From NCBI GenBank assembly GCA_002727195.1, contig PBWH01000014.1, positions 69,143 through 117,232 on the forward strand: a stretch of 48,090 nucleotides of DNA. The letters run 5' to 3'. Below the pieces are notes generated by a model. That model searched no databases, was not told where the DNA came from, and saw only the letters and a program-made list of their open reading frames with translations. This document shows positions 20,315 through 29,129 of the stretch, piece by piece. How positions within the stretch are numbered: the stretch's first letter is position 1; every line of letters starts with the position of its first letter. The translations under genes were made by a program, and so were the position numbers. The stretch is from Gemmatimonadota bacterium. GTDB taxonomy: Bacteria > Latescibacterota > UBA2968.

Positions 20315-21844
20315 TTGGAAATTTCTTTTTACAACACATTGACGAACCGAAACGAACCGTTCGAGCCACTCGAACCGCCCATCGTACGGATGTATACGTG
20401 CGGTCCTACCGTCTACGACTTCAGCCACATCGGAAACTTCCGTTCCTTCCTGTTTGCGGACGTCATCAATCGATTCCTGACAGCCGCCGGATACGACGTC
20501 ATCCACGCGATGAACATCACCGACGTCGGTCACATGACCGACGACGACATCGCCGATGGCAGCGGCGAAGACAAGATGGCCGTCGCCACGCGTCGGATCA
20601 AAGAGGCGAAGAAAGCGGGCACGCTGGAGGAGGGTGCGGTCGAGGATCCCAACAACCCCTATGAAATAGCGCGCTACTACACGAAGGCCTTCATCAAAGA
20701 CGCGAAACAGCTGGGGATCAAAGTCGCCTGGGAATACGGCGATCGAGTCGTCCACGCGACGGATCACATCCCCGAGATGCAGGCGATCATCGAGAAACTG
20801 ATCGCCAAAGATCACGCCTATGTCGCCGACGATGGCGTCGTCTACTTTAGCCTCGAGAGCTTCCCTGAATACGGACGGTTGAGCGGCAACACCCTGGACA
20901 ATCTCAAGGCAGGCGAGGGGGGCCGAATCTCGGAGGAGCATCAAGCTGCCAAACGGCACCCCGCCGACTTTTTCCTCTGGAAGCCAGACCCCCACCACAT
21001 CATGAAGTGGGACTCGCCTTGGGGGACGGGTTACCCCGGCTGGCATATCGAGTGCTCCGCGATGGCCAAGAAGGTCCTGGATCGTGAGACCATCGACATC
21101 CACACGGGTGGCGAGGACAACATCTTCCCCCATCACGAGTGCGAAATCGCGCAATCCTGCTGCGCGGACGGTCTCGACCATTTCTCCAAACTTTGGATGC
21201 ACCCCCGCTTTCTGCTGGTCGAAGGCGAGAAGATGTCCAAAAGTAAGGGAAGTTTCTATACCGTCCCGGACATCATCGAGGGCAAGTTCACGGGGCGCCC
21301 GGTCGATGCGGCCGTCCTGCGGTTCGAGCTGATCAAGACGCACTACCGCTACAACGTGAACTTCACCCAGAAGGGAATCCAGGATTCGGCAAGGACCGTC
21401 CGGCGGCTCAGAGAGTTCCGTGAGGGGCTGGAAACCGCCTGCGAAGGGAAAGCGGCCGACGTTGGGACAGATCACCCAATTGTGTCACAATTCCTTGACG
21501 CGCTTGCAAATGATCTTAACATGAGCGCCGCTCTGGCCGTGGTGAACGACTGGATCACGGAAAATCAGGACGATCCGGCTCAGTCCCTCGGAGCATTCGA
21601 CATCATCAACAGCGTATTGAATGTCGCCCCACTGGTGGACGACCGAGGTGAATCGGTCGATACATTGGGGGGTGCCGAGACTGATGGCGGTATCGACGCC
21701 GAAGATTGGTGCCGCCGCTTGGACGAAGCACGGAAGTCGAAGGATTACGACACCGCGGACGCCCTCAGGCAGGAACTGATGGACGCCGGCTACGAAGTAC
21801 GTACGACACCTGAAGGAACCACTGCGCAGAGGAAACTAGCCTGA
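20315..21844 (+). CDS. cysS: Cysteinyl-tRNA synthetase
   Basis: Class I aminoacyl-tRNA synthetase charging tRNA-Cys, 509 aa. The zinc-binding TCGPTVYD is followed by the HIGH-type signature HIGN. Further zinc ligands lie in IECSAM and HHECE, and the KMSKS loop is intact ([10 protein letters not shown]). The C-terminal part has the DALR-like helical region and [12 protein letters not shown]. The start is TTG 20315. The nearest Shine-Dalgarno, GGAGG, lies 19 bases upstream, longer than usual, so initiation may be modest or coupled to yidD. Essential gene; identification secure. Confidence 0.97.
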   Translation: MEISFYNTLTNRNEPFEPLEPPIVRMYTCGPTVYDFSHIGNFRSFLFADVINRFLTAAGYDVIHAMNITDVGHMTDDDIADGSGEDKMAVATRRIKEAKKAGTLEEGAVEDPNNPYEIARYYTKAFIKDAKQLGIKVAWEYGDRVVHATDHIPEMQAIIEKLIAKDHAYVADDGVVYFSLESFPEYGRLSGNTLDNLKAGEGGRISEEHQAAKRHPADFFLWKPDPHHIMKWDSPWGTGYPGWHIECSAMAKKVLDRETIDIHTGGEDNIFPHHECEIAQSCCADGLDHFSKLWMHPRFLLVEGEKMSKSKGSFYTVPDIIEGKFTGRPVDAAVLRFELIKTHYRYNVNFTQKGIQDSARTVRRLREFREGLETACEGKAADVGTDHPIVSQFLDALANDLNMSAALAVVNDWITENQDDPAQSLGAFDIINSVLNVAPLVDDRGESVDTLGGAETDGGIDAEDWCRRLDEARKSKDYDTADALRQELMDAGYEVRTTPEGTTAQRKLA

Positions 21845-21884
21845 CGCGGACTGTGGGGTCCGTCGCTCGTGGCTCGGGGGGAAT

Positions 21885-22850
21885 GTGAACAAGAAAAGTC
21901 AATCCAATCAATTCACGATATTGCTCGTCCCGCACCCTCGGGGGGAACGGCGTGAGTGGATCGTTTCGAAACGCGCGATTCAGATCGCGGCCGGATCTCT
22001 GATCGCATTCGCGCTGATCACCGGCCTGCTTGGCATCAACCGATACGTCGCCATCATCAAAGGCCTGCACGTCGCGAAGATGCGGATCGAAAACCAGGAG
22101 TTGAGGGCCGACCTCGCGCAGATCAGCGAGCATTTGGAGAGTCAAGGGGAACGTCTCGAAGGGCTCAACGACACGGATCGCATGTTCCGGATCTGGGCTG
22201 AGCTCCCGGATATCGATCAAGAAACGCGCCAGCTCGGTGTCGGTGGTGGAAGCGATGCGCCCCCGACGTGGGAAGGCCGCGTCTCCAACTCGGCTGCCGG
22301 CCTGCTCTCCGATGCCTACGTCTCGTTTGACCGTCTCGAGCGTGAGTCCCAGTTCCTGGAGGACAGCTTCCAGTCGATCGAGTCGGAGATGGCCCAGGAC
22401 GAGGCGGTCCGTGATCACACGCCATCGATCCTCCCCGTCTCACCGAAGGTCGACTACTACGTCTCGTCGCGCTACGGTCCCCGTCCCGATCCTTACACGG
22501 GCCGCAAGGAATTCCACGCCGGTCTCGACATCGCCGGCCACCGCGGCACGGACATCTTGGCCACGGCCGACGGCATCGTTCAGAAGGTGTCCAGAGATCG
22601 GCTGATCGGACATTACATCGCCATCGATCACGAGTATGGCTACCGCACCGTCTACGGCCACCTGCTCCAGAAGCCGACCATCAAGGTCGGTGACAAGGTC
22701 AAGCGTGGGGATGTCATCGGAAAGCTCGGAAACTCAGGTCGCTCGACCGGCCCGCACGTCCACTACGCCGTCCAGCGAAACGGTCGACACTTCGATCCGC
22801 TGAAATACATCTTCAACAGCCGAAAGATCTCCAGCCCCTACGCCAAATGA
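21885..22850 (+). CDS. M23 family murein endopeptidase (LytM domain), membrane-anchored
   Basis: A 321-aa inner-membrane-anchored periplasmic protein. One transmembrane helix lies at about residues 31-50, followed by a predicted coiled coil (KMRIENQELRADLAQISEHL region) and a LytM domain. The zinc ligands are present: H and D in HAGLDIAG and the HxH of GPHVHYAV. Active members cleave peptide crosslinks in peptidoglycan or act at division. The coiled coil plus LytM layout resembles MepM/EnvC-like proteins. The start is GTG 21885. A strong hairpin ends the transcript at 22858-22915. Confidence 0.9.
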   Translation: MNKKSQSNQFTILLVPHPRGERREWIVSKRAIQIAAGSLIAFALITGLLGINRYVAIIKGLHVAKMRIENQELRADLAQISEHLESQGERLEGLNDTDRMFRIWAELPDIDQETRQLGVGGGSDAPPTWEGRVSNSAAGLLSDAYVSFDRLERESQFLEDSFQSIESEMAQDEAVRDHTPSILPVSPKVDYYVSSRYGPRPDPYTGRKEFHAGLDIAGHRGTDILATADGIVQKVSRDRLIGHYIAIDHEYGYRTVYGHLLQKPTIKVGDKVKRGDVIGKLGNSGRSTGPHVHYAVQRNGRHFDPLKYIFNSRKISSPYAK

Positions 22851-22857
22851 TCGGCTG

Positions 22858-22915
22858 CAGGTAAAAGACAAAGGCGAGGCGCTCCAAACGAGCACTCGCC
22901 TTTGTCTTTTACCTG
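22858..22915. terminator. Perfect 21-bp hairpin between converging M23 and hemB genes
   Basis: The arms 22858-22878 and 22895-22915 are perfect reverse complements, and an inner GCTC/GAGC extends the stem. AAAAGACAAAGGCGAG on one side gives a T-rich end on both strands, so it should terminate both genes. Confidence 0.9.
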
Positions 22916-22958
22916 AACTCTGACCTCTGGCCTTTTCCCTGGTCTCTCTTCGCCTTCC

Positions 22959-23942
22959 CTACCCCAGAATCTCCGCCGCCTCTTTCGCAAAGTATGTCAA
23001 GATCATATCCGCCCCCGCTCGCTTGATCGACGTCAGCACCTCGAACATCGCCGTCTCTTTGTCGACCCAGCTTTTCTCGGCGGCTGCCAGAACCATCCCG
23101 TATTCGCCCGAAACGTTGTAGGCAGCGATCGGCACGTCGAACGCCTGACGGGCTCTGGTGATCACGTCGAGGTAGGCCAATGCCGGCTTCACCATCACGA
23201 TGTCCGCCCCCTCCTGGATGTCGAGCGCGATCTCCTTCAACGCCTCCTCAACGTTCGCTGGGTCCATCTGATAGGTCTTCTTGTCCTTCGGCACATTCTC
23301 GAGCTCGCGCGGCGCAGACTTTAGCGCGCCCCTGAAGGGCCCATAGAAACACGACGCATACTTCGCCGAATACGCCAGAATCCCAACGTCGTCGAATCCC
23401 GAATCGTCCAGGGCGACTCGAATCGCTCCCACACGGCCGTCCATCATATCCGATGGTGCCACCTGGTCGACGCCTGCCTCTGCGTGCGACACAGCCATAC
23501 GAACGAGCACCGCGATCGACTCGTCGTTCGCGATCTCTCCGTCGACGAGCACGCCGTCGTGGCCGTGGTCCGTATAGGGGTCGAGCGCCACGTCCGTCTG
23601 CACACAGATATCCGGCACGTGTGCCTTGATCTCCGCAATGGCGCACTGGATCAATCCGTCCGCACGGTAGGAGGCCAATCCCTGCGCGTCCTTCTCGTCC
23701 GAATAGCCGAACAGGTTGACCGCCGGCACGCCGACCTCCGTCAGCGCTTTACACTCCTTGACGAGCTCGTCGATAGACAGCCGGAACTGACCCGGCATCG
23801 AATCGATCGGCTCACGCACCCCGGTTCCGTCGATCACAAACAGGGGCTGGATGAAATCTCCGGGATGGAGCAAGGTTTCGCGAACCAGCGTACGAATCGC
23901 CTCGGTCCGTCTCAGTCGGCGCGGTCGATGGGTGAGTTCCAA
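22959..23942 (-). CDS. hemB: Delta-aminolevulinic acid dehydratase (porphobilinogen synthase), zinc-independent type
   Basis: Condenses two 5-aminolevulinates to porphobilinogen in tetrapyrrole synthesis; 327 aa. The Schiff-base lysines are K194 (YSAKYASCFYGPFR) and K252 (VMVKPAL). The metal loop reads DVALDPYTDHGHDG. The three Cys of zinc enzymes (DTCFCEYTSHGHCG in E. coli) are replaced by A119, D121 and D129, as in Pseudomonas-type enzymes that use Mg2+ and/or K+. The start is TTG at 23942 with AAGGA seven bases upstream. It supplies haem for the cytochrome c at 28064 and possibly the corrin precursor. Confidence 0.95.
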   Translation of the reverse strand: MELTHRPRRLRRTEAIRTLVRETLLHPGDFIQPLFVIDGTGVREPIDSMPGQFRLSIDELVKECKALTEVGVPAVNLFGYSDEKDAQGLASYRADGLIQCAIAEIKAHVPDICVQTDVALDPYTDHGHDGVLVDGEIANDESIAVLVRMAVSHAEAGVDQVAPSDMMDGRVGAIRVALDDSGFDDVGILAYSAKYASCFYGPFRGALKSAPRELENVPKDKKTYQMDPANVEEALKEIALDIQEGADIVMVKPALAYLDVITRARQAFDVPIAAYNVSGEYGMVLAAAEKSWVDKETAMFEVLTSIKRAGADMILTYFAKEAAEILG

Positions 23943-24028
23943 GGATTGTCCTTATGTCTTGATGGAATCCGCAAAAACAGTATGTTCAACGTGCTGTTTT
24001 TCCAGAGCATACCACGAACGGGAGCCAG

Positions 24029-24448
24029 ATGGCTGAACTGACTGCTGACAGGATTATTCAGAACTTCGAGATACTGGGCAATTGGGAGGAGCGATACAGG
24101 TATGTCATCGACCTCGGACGCAAGCTGCCCGAACTCGACGAAAGATACAAGACGGAGGACAACCGCGTCAAAGGTTGCGTCAGCAACGTGTGGATGATCA
24201 CGCGGGTCAGTGAAGGCGAACCGGCCACCCTGGAGTTCAAAGCGGACAGCGATGCCCACATCGTGCGCGGGCTGGTGGCGATCCTGTTGGCGATCTACTC
24301 AGGAAAAACGGCGTCCGAGATCCTCGACGTGGACATTCGAGACATCTTCCAGCAGCTGGATCTTGAGCGGCATCTGAGTCCGAGTCGGAGTAACGGGTTT
24401 TTCTCTATGGTGGAGCGGATTCAGAATCTGGCGAAGGCGGCCGCCTAG
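24029..24448 (+). CDS. sufE: SufE-family cysteine desulfurase activator
   Basis: Sulfur-acceptor protein, 139 aa, that takes persulfide from SufS for Fe-S cluster assembly. The acceptor is Cys50 in VKGCVSNVW, and the segment IVRGLVAILLAIYSGKT is characteristic. It is divergent from hemB across about 90 bp. No other suf gene is in the window. Confidence 0.93.
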   Translation: MAELTADRIIQNFEILGNWEERYRYVIDLGRKLPELDERYKTEDNRVKGCVSNVWMITRVSEGEPATLEFKADSDAHIVRGLVAILLAIYSGKTASEILDVDIRDIFQQLDLERHLSPSRSNGFFSMVERIQNLAKAAA

Positions 24449-24478
24449 CAGAAGATCGACTCATCCTTTACTCTCAAC

Positions 24479-24580
24479 CGAGCGGGAGAGCGGATGCGAA
24501 GGCGAGCGGGCGAAAAAGCCAAGACCTTCTCATACTCTCCCCCGAGCGACAGCGAGGGTCTCCCCCTCACCCGCTCAGCT
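24479..24580. repeat. Imperfect inverted repeat between sufE and folE2
   Basis: GAGCGGGAGAG near 24480-24490 and CTCACCCGCTC near 24570-24580 pair with two mismatches, enclosing further CTC/GAG-rich sequence. It overlaps the folE2 3' end and could act as a terminator for the converging genes. Confidence 0.4.
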
Positions 24581-25420
24581 CTTAATGCTCTCCACGAAGG
24601 TTCCGCGCTTGGGACTGACGAGTCGGCCGGCCACGCCTCGCTCTATTTTGGCGAACGCGTCGTGGTTGTGGATGGACTCAAAGTTGTTGATCTCGACGTA
24701 GAACCAGGCGATGCGTTCCAGGTTGAGCATCTCGCTCAGGTCCCCGGCAACATCCCGTACGATATCTTCGACGAACTTGGGATTATCGTAGGCCCGTTCG
24801 GTCACGAACTTCTCGTCCGGGCGCTTCAGCACCGGATACAGCTCGCAGGATCCCGATCGCTCCGCCACATCCACCAGATCCTCGAACCACACGCGCGACT
24901 CCCCTGTCGGCCTGACGTCGATCGACACTTCTGATCGCTGGTTGTGCGCACCCCGATCGCTGATCTCCTTGCTGCACGGACACAGGCTGGCCACGTTCGC
25001 TTTCACCCCGATCAGCTTGTCACTCTCGCCGTCTCGATCCATCATCGCCCGCAGGATGCATCGGTAATCGAGCAAACCCTTCTGGCCGGTAACGGGCGCC
25101 TCACGCTCAAGGAAAATCGGGAAGTTCAGGTCGACATACGCCTCCTGCGCATCCAGACGCTCGAGCAGTTCTTCGAGCACGATGTGCACGCTGTCCGGGT
25201 GGAAGTGATGGTTCCGCTCGTTGAGCGCGATCATGAACCGCGACATATGCGTGCCCTTTTGATAATGGGGCAGGCTGACCGTCATCGAGACGTCTGCGAC
25301 CGTGTTGAACTCACCGCCTTCAAGGAGCGGGAGTGTCAGTGGATACCGCACGTTGGAGACGCCGACCTGGTCGATCTCGATCCCACGATCGTCGGGGAGT
25401 TGCTGGATGTCCTTGAGCAT
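24575..25420 (-). CDS. folE2: GTP cyclohydrolase FolE2 (type IB)
   Basis: Converts GTP to 7,8-dihydroneopterin triphosphate, the first step for folate and some modified tRNA bases; 281 aa. The type IB blocks are GTHMSRF and SLCPCSKEIS with C147 and C149, plus H159 in DRGAHNQRS. Unlike the zinc enzyme FolE, FolE2 works with other divalent metals such as Mn2+ and in many bacteria is made under zinc shortage by Zur. I see no clear Zur box in the short upstream region shared with lgt. The ATG has AGGA and GAGG upstream. Confidence 0.95.
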   Translation of the reverse strand: MLKDIQQLPDDRGIEIDQVGVSNVRYPLTLPLLEGGEFNTVADVSMTVSLPHYQKGTHMSRFMIALNERNHHFHPDSVHIVLEELLERLDAQEAYVDLNFPIFLEREAPVTGQKGLLDYRCILRAMMDRDGESDKLIGVKANVASLCPCSKEISDRGAHNQRSEVSIDVRPTGESRVWFEDLVDVAERSGSCELYPVLKRPDEKFVTERAYDNPKFVEDIVRDVAGDLSEMLNLERIAWFYVEINNFESIHNHDAFAKIERGVAGRLVSPKRGTFVESIKS

Positions 25421-25528
25421 CGTCCTCGTTTCCTAACAAATTAAAAAGCTGTAGATTAGCCTCGGGCCTCTTAGCCGCAAATCAGTTTATCACATCGCAA
25501 TTTGAAGGTCAACCCTTTGCTCCAATCT

Positions 25529-26356
25529 ATGGCAATTGTCTGGAACGTCGACCCGGACATCGCGCAAATCGGCCCGATCACGATCCGGTATTACGGGCTG
25601 CTCTTCGCGCTCTCGTTCTTCCTCGGGTTCAACATCATGCGGTCCATTTTTCGACGCGAAGACAAGCCGGAATCGGGCCTGGAAATGCTCCTAACGTATA
25701 TGATGGTCGGCACCATCGCCGGCGCCCGACTCGGCCATTGTCTATTCTACGACCCCGTCTACTACCTCTCGAATCCCCTTCAGATCCTCAAGGTCTGGGA
25801 GGGCGGTTTGGCCAGTCACGGTGGCGCTATCGGCATCCTCACGGCGCTCTATGCCTACACCCGAAAGCGTCCCGAGCAGCCATATCTCTGGCTGCTGGAC
25901 CGGATGATCATCACCATCGCACTCGCCGGCATGTTCATCCGGCTGGGCAACTTCTTCAACTCTGAAATCCTGGGCATCCCCTCTGACGTCCCCTGGGCGA
26001 TCATATTCGACCGGATCGACTCGGCACCACGGCATCCGGCCCAGATCTACGAGTCGCTGGCCTACGGGATCATCTTCGTCGGCCTCTACCGGCTGTATTC
26101 CAGGCTCGGAGAGCGGACACCCAACGGTTTCCTGTTCGGCCTGTTTCTGACGTCTGTGTTCGGATTCCGATTCTTTATCGAGTTCGTCAAGGAGCGGCAG
26201 GCGGCGTATGGGGGGGATCTGCCGTTGAGCGTGGGGCAGTTGCTGAGTATTCCGCTGGTTCTGGGGGGTATTGTGATGTTGGTTAGGGCGCTCAAGAACG
26301 AGGTTTACGTGGCTAAAGCAGGAACCGCAGAGGACGCAGAAGACGCAGAGAGTTGA
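25529..26356 (+). CDS. lgt: Prolipoprotein diacylglyceryl transferase
   Basis: Inner-membrane enzyme that transfers diacylglycerol to the lipobox Cys of prolipoproteins. It has multiple transmembrane segments, IRYYGLLF near the start, HGGAIG, and RLGNFFNSEILG. The ATG 25529 gives the compact N-terminus usual for Lgt (275 aa); TTG 25502 is also open in frame, and neither has a clear Shine-Dalgarno. The last residues (KAGTAEDAEDAES) come from the dispersed repeat that starts at about 26322, which supplies the stop codon, so the original C-terminus has been replaced. It serves the many lipoproteins of this window. Confidence 0.93.
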   Translation: MAIVWNVDPDIAQIGPITIRYYGLLFALSFFLGFNIMRSIFRREDKPESGLEMLLTYMMVGTIAGARLGHCLFYDPVYYLSNPLQILKVWEGGLASHGGAIGILTALYAYTRKRPEQPYLWLLDRMIITIALAGMFIRLGNFFNSEILGIPSDVPWAIIFDRIDSAPRHPAQIYESLAYGIIFVGLYRLYSRLGERTPNGFLFGLFLTSVFGFRFFIEFVKERQAAYGGDLPLSVGQLLSIPLVLGGIVMLVRALKNEVYVAKAGTAEDAEDAES

Positions 26357-26456
26357 AGACCGTAACTCCGAGGATCACTCGTAGGTTCGAATTGCGCTCT
26401 AAATCATGGGAACTCCCCCTCTGTGTCCTCCGCGTCCTCTGTGGTTTCCTTGCTTC
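26322..26456. repeat. Dispersed repeat with inverted arms (ACCGCAGAGGACGCAGAAG type)
   Basis: Left arm GGAACCGCAGAGGACGCAGA from about 26322 runs through the lgt stop. The right arm at about 26421-26456 (CTCTGTGTCC, TCCGCGTCCTCTGTGGTTTC) is its imperfect reverse complement. Related arms occur at 14942-15040. Such elements are seen in many environmental genomes; I infer a mobile or REP-like origin. Confidence 0.65.
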
Positions 26457-26578
26457 TATTCCTTTGCATTCCAAGCATTTAGTTGCGTCCAAATGCCCGT
26501 TTTTGTAGATTCTGGCGGCTGAGATTGAACTTGAAAGAAGGTCGGCTCAGGCTGACCGGACCTGATCGGAGGACATAA

Positions 26579-26743
26579 ATGGCCAAGGGAAAAGGAAATC
26601 GTGTGCTGGTGAAGCTCAAGAGCACGGAGAGCAGTCACTATTACCACACGATGAAGAACCGTCAGAATAACCCGGATCGGATGGAGATCAAGAAGTTCGA
26701 CCCGATGCTGAATAAGCACGTGACCTACCGAGAGGATCGCTAG
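26579..26743 (+). CDS. rpmG: Ribosomal protein L33, Cys-free form
   Basis: A 54-aa 50S subunit protein. It starts [16 protein letters not shown] and ends [17 protein letters not shown], matching L33 throughout. The protein has no Cys, so it lacks the zinc ribbon of the C+ form; C- L33 needs no zinc. The ATG follows CGGAGGA (26567-26573). It stands alone between the repeat element and a good terminator. Confidence 0.95.
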   Translation: MAKGKGNRVLVKLKSTESSHYYHTMKNRQNNPDRMEIKKFDPMLNKHVTYREDR

Positions 26744-26808
26744 GTCTTCAACCTCGGTGCCTACGGGTGCCCGGTACAGGCAGTCTCCGACTGCCCACGT
26801 GCAACGGA

Positions 26809-26850
26809 AATCGCCTCGCGGACGAGATGTCCCGAGGCGATTGTTGTTTG
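26809..26850 (+). terminator. Terminator after rpmG
   Basis: AATCGCCTCG (26809-26818) pairs with CGAGGCGATT (26833-26842), with GGAC/GTCC extending the stem inward. GTTGTTTG follows. Confidence 0.8.
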
Positions 26851-26911
26851 TGGGTAATGGGTAGGTGTACAGCATAGACGGCAGAGCCAACTGCGTTTCA
26901 GGCCCTCACCG

Positions 26912-26933
26912 GGTTTTCGCCCCCGCGAAAACC
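26912..26933. repeat. TTTTCGC hairpin (second copy)
   Basis: GGTTTTCGC-CCCC-GCGAAAACC, a perfect 9-bp stem. The core TTTTCGC-n4-GCGAAAA equals the hairpin at 6181-6198. It lies downstream of the minus-strand copper operon. The surrounding 26851-27025 shows nothing else. Confidence 0.6.
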
Positions 26934-27025
26934 GTCCCCGGACCGAGTCGCACAGGGACGGGCTCTCTCCCGCCGGCAGAAGAGGAACGCCCAGCGCCTC
27001 GACATTGTGCAGTTCTCCTCAGCTC

Positions 27026-27640
27026 TCAGCCCTCGGCCAACACCATCCGCACCAACGCCGCAAGCACCTCGGGTGAATCATCCGGATGGGACAGGTATCT
27101 AAGGGTCCCGTTTGGATCGATCATATAGACCAGCGTCGTATGGTCGACGAGATACCCGAGCGCCGTCTCCTCCTCTGACTTCGAATAGTAGACACCGAAG
27201 TCATCCGCAACATCCTTGATCTCTTCGACCGTGCCGATCAGGCCAACGACGGGAAGGTCGTAGTAGGACAGATACTCCCGCACCTTCTCGACCGTGTCGC
27301 GTTCGGGGTCGACGCTGACATACACGGTCTGAACCCGCTCGCCTATCTCGCCAAGTAGCGCATCGACGCGCGCGATCTTGGACAGCGTCATCGGGCAGGC
27401 GTCCGGGCAGGTCGTGTAGCCGAAGAACAGGAAGATCAACTTCCCTCTCAGGGTCACCGTGTCGAACCGTTCGCCGTTCTGGTCGGTGAGCACAAAATCG
27501 CGGCCGAACTCCAGCTTCTTGAGCTCGGGCAGCTCCTGTGGTTCCTCGACGATCGCCACGGGCTCTGTGGAATCCCCGGGCTCGGAACAACCAGCGAACA
27601 ACAGACAGACCGCAAGGGTGAGGTGCTTCGTGTATCTCAT
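27026..27640 (-). CDS. SCO1/SenC-type copper chaperone lipoprotein
   Basis: Periplasmic thioredoxin-fold protein that helps build the CuA centre of cytochrome c oxidase; 204 aa. The signal ends in a lipobox (LLFAGC, C18). The copper ligands are C78 and C82 in GYTTCPDACP and H167 in VDHTTLVY, in Sco spacing. ATG 27640 overlaps the last base of the PCu(A)C stop (TGATG), so translation is coupled. It is the last gene of a minus-strand four-gene operon. No oxidase subunit gene is in the window. Confidence 0.93.
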   Translation of the reverse strand: MRYTKHLTLAVCLLFAGCSEPGDSTEPVAIVEEPQELPELKKLEFGRDFVLTDQNGERFDTVTLRGKLIFLFFGYTTCPDACPMTLSKIARVDALLGEIGERVQTVYVSVDPERDTVEKVREYLSYYDLPVVGLIGTVEEIKDVADDFGVYYSKSEEETALGYLVDHTTLVYMIDPNGTLRYLSHPDDSPEVLAALVRMVLAEG

Positions 27641-28071
27641 CAAGGTTGATCCTTCACGCGAGCAGCCACCGTCAGGTCGCCGCTGCGTTCGAAATGGAGC
27701 GTCAGGGGAATGTCGTTTCCAGCTGCGATCGGGTAGCGGGCACCGATCAACATCAGGTGCAGCCCGCCACGCTCGAGCGTAACGGGTTCGTTCACGGGTA
27801 GGTCGATCGGTCCGCTCTTTCGCATCTTCATCACGCCGCGCGCGTCCACCTTCATCTCGTGCAACTCGCCCGAATCGAAGGCGGCCGTCGACACAGCAAC
27901 CAGACGATCCTGCTGATCGCCACTGTTCGTCAACGTCAGGTAGCCGGCCGTCACGGCCTGCGAGGGTAGGATGTTCCGCACCCAGGCGTCCCGTATCACG
28001 ACGGGATGTGGCTCACTGCACGCGGTCGCGAGCAAGCCGAGCAGCAACACGTACGCCGTGCATCTACCCAT
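27640..28071 (-). CDS. Copper chaperone PCu(A)C lipoprotein
   Basis: Periplasmic Cu(I) carrier, 143 aa, partner of Sco in CuA assembly. The lipobox is LATAC (C18). The copper motif H-x-M then M and H-x-M is visible as LHEMKVDARGVMKM followed by GGLHLML. It overlaps the cytochrome gene by 8 bp and Sco by 1 bp. Confidence 0.92.
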   Translation of the reverse strand: MGRCTAYVLLLGLLATACSEPHPVVIRDAWVRNILPSQAVTAGYLTLTNSGDQQDRLVAVSTAAFDSGELHEMKVDARGVMKMRKSGPIDLPVNEPVTLERGGLHLMLIGARYPIAAGNDIPLTLHFERSGDLTVAARVKDQP

Positions 28072-28444
28072 CGAATCGACTCACCAGTGAGGCCACGTAG
28101 GCTCCGATCGCCCGACGCTCTTCTCCCGGGATATGCGGATACCCGGGCATCCCGACCCCTTTGTTTATCACGCCGACCCGGATCGTCTCTGAAATGGCAC
28201 CCAGAGATCGGCCGTTCTCGAATGCCGTCGCGTCCCTGAAGTCTCTAGGCGGTGGCTTCATCGACCGAGCGACCGGCCCGTCTCCTCGTCCCTCCTGCCC
28301 GTGGCAAACGGCACATCCGTACCGCACGTACAACGCCTTCCCGCGAACGACGGCCTCTTCACGCGCTGACCGCTCGGTCTCCTCTGAGTCGCCGCAGCCG
28401 GCCCACATCGCCAGAGCCGCCGCAAAGATGATTCCTAGTCGCAT
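28064..28444 (-). CDS. Class I cytochrome c lipoprotein
   Basis: A 126-aa periplasmic monohaem cytochrome with a lipobox (AMWAGC, C17). The haem site CAVCH is at residues 44-48 and the likely axial Met lies in GVGMPGYP. It belongs with PCu(A)C and Sco, so electron transfer to the terminal oxidase is likely. Its ATG starts immediately after the HIT gene stop. Confidence 0.92.
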   Translation of the reverse strand: MRLGIIFAAALAMWAGCGDSEETERSAREEAVVRGKALYVRYGCAVCHGQEGRGDGPVARSMKPPPRDFRDATAFENGRSLGAISETIRVGVINKGVGMPGYPHIPGEERRAIGAYVASLVSRFDG

Positions 28445-28798
28445 CTACCCTCGCGAGAGCATCGGTCCGAGCGGGCGACCACCCAGCACGTGCAAATGGA
28501 TGTGATAGACCTCCTGACCACCGTGCTGCTTGCAGTTGATCATCAGCCGGTAACCGTCGTCTGCGATCCCTTCTTCGCGCGCGATCTTCGATGCAACGGT
28601 CATCATCCGACCCAGCACCGCCTCATCCCCCGTTTCGACGTCATCCATCGTGGGAATCAGCTTGTTCGGAATCACTAGGATATGCGCCGGTGCCTGTGGA
28701 TTGATGTCACGGAAAGCGGTCACCAGATCGTCCTGATACACAATGTCGGCGGGGATCTCTTTGCGAATGATTTTCGAGAAAATGGTTTCTTCGGCCAT
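28445..28798 (-). CDS. HIT-family nucleotide phosphoramidase (HinT-like)
   Basis: Histidine-triad protein, 117 aa, hydrolysing nucleotide phosphoramidates. The triad HIHLHVLGG is at the C-terminus, and the start [19 protein letters not shown] is classic for HinT. ATG 28798 is preferred over a longer frame up to 28900, whose extra residues do not resemble the family. It is the first gene of the copper operon, probably for co-transcription and not for function. Confidence 0.93.
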   Translation of the reverse strand: MAEETIFSKIIRKEIPADIVYQDDLVTAFRDINPQAPAHILVIPNKLIPTMDDVETGDEAVLGRMMTVASKIAREEGIADDGYRLMINCKQHGGQEVYHIHLHVLGGRPLGPMLSRG

Positions 28799-29129
28799 AA
28801 GGTTCCCGTGTTTGTGTGAGGCAAGAGGCGCGCGAATGATGCGCTTGGAGCGCAAGAGAAGCGCAACCAGGCTATGGAATGAGTATGCCAGAACGTGCAC
28901 CTGATGGCAATGATTTCAACGTCGAAAGCCTGACAGGTATCAGCGCTAGGTCCCTTGACCGAAGTACCTCAGGGTGACCGGACAGTGTCCGATTAAAACA
29001 AAGTAATTGACAGAAACAGGAAAAGGTATGTATATCTATACACACCTTCTACGCATTCTATTGACAGAAGCCCTTCGTTAATGAAAAAGGCGCCGCTGGT
29101 CTTCAACCTGCGTGCGTATTGGAGTCCCC
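28799..29129. other. Intergenic region between the HIT operon and the zinc island
   Basis: No gene is seen. It holds the small palindrome CGGACA-G-TGTCCG (28979-28991), a TTGACA (29007-29012) with TATATC 18 bases on, the dyad and shared element listed separately, and a second TTGACA at 29061-29066 without a matching -10. Confidence 0.55.
29007..29055 (+). promoter_or_regulatory. Promoter with overlapping dyad and shared element before the ABC ATPase gene
   Basis: TTGACA (29007) and TATATC (29031) form a plausible sigma-70 promoter. Over the -10, the arms GGTATGTATA (29025-29034) and TATACACACC (29037-29046) form a dyad with one mismatch. The right arm begins TATACACACCTTCTACGCA (29037-29055), which recurs at 33908-33926. 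A repressor bound here would block the promoter. Confidence 0.55.

Noticed and set aside
20180..21475. Long minus-strand open frame opposite cysS
   Set aside because: Shadow of cysS, which has intact HIGH and KMSKS motifs; no family features in the antisense translation.
26380..26400. GGTTCGAATT resembling a tRNA T-arm
   Set aside because: No acceptor stem, anticodon arm or D-arm can be drawn around it; it lies within the repeat element. No tRNA or rRNA gene is seen in the window.
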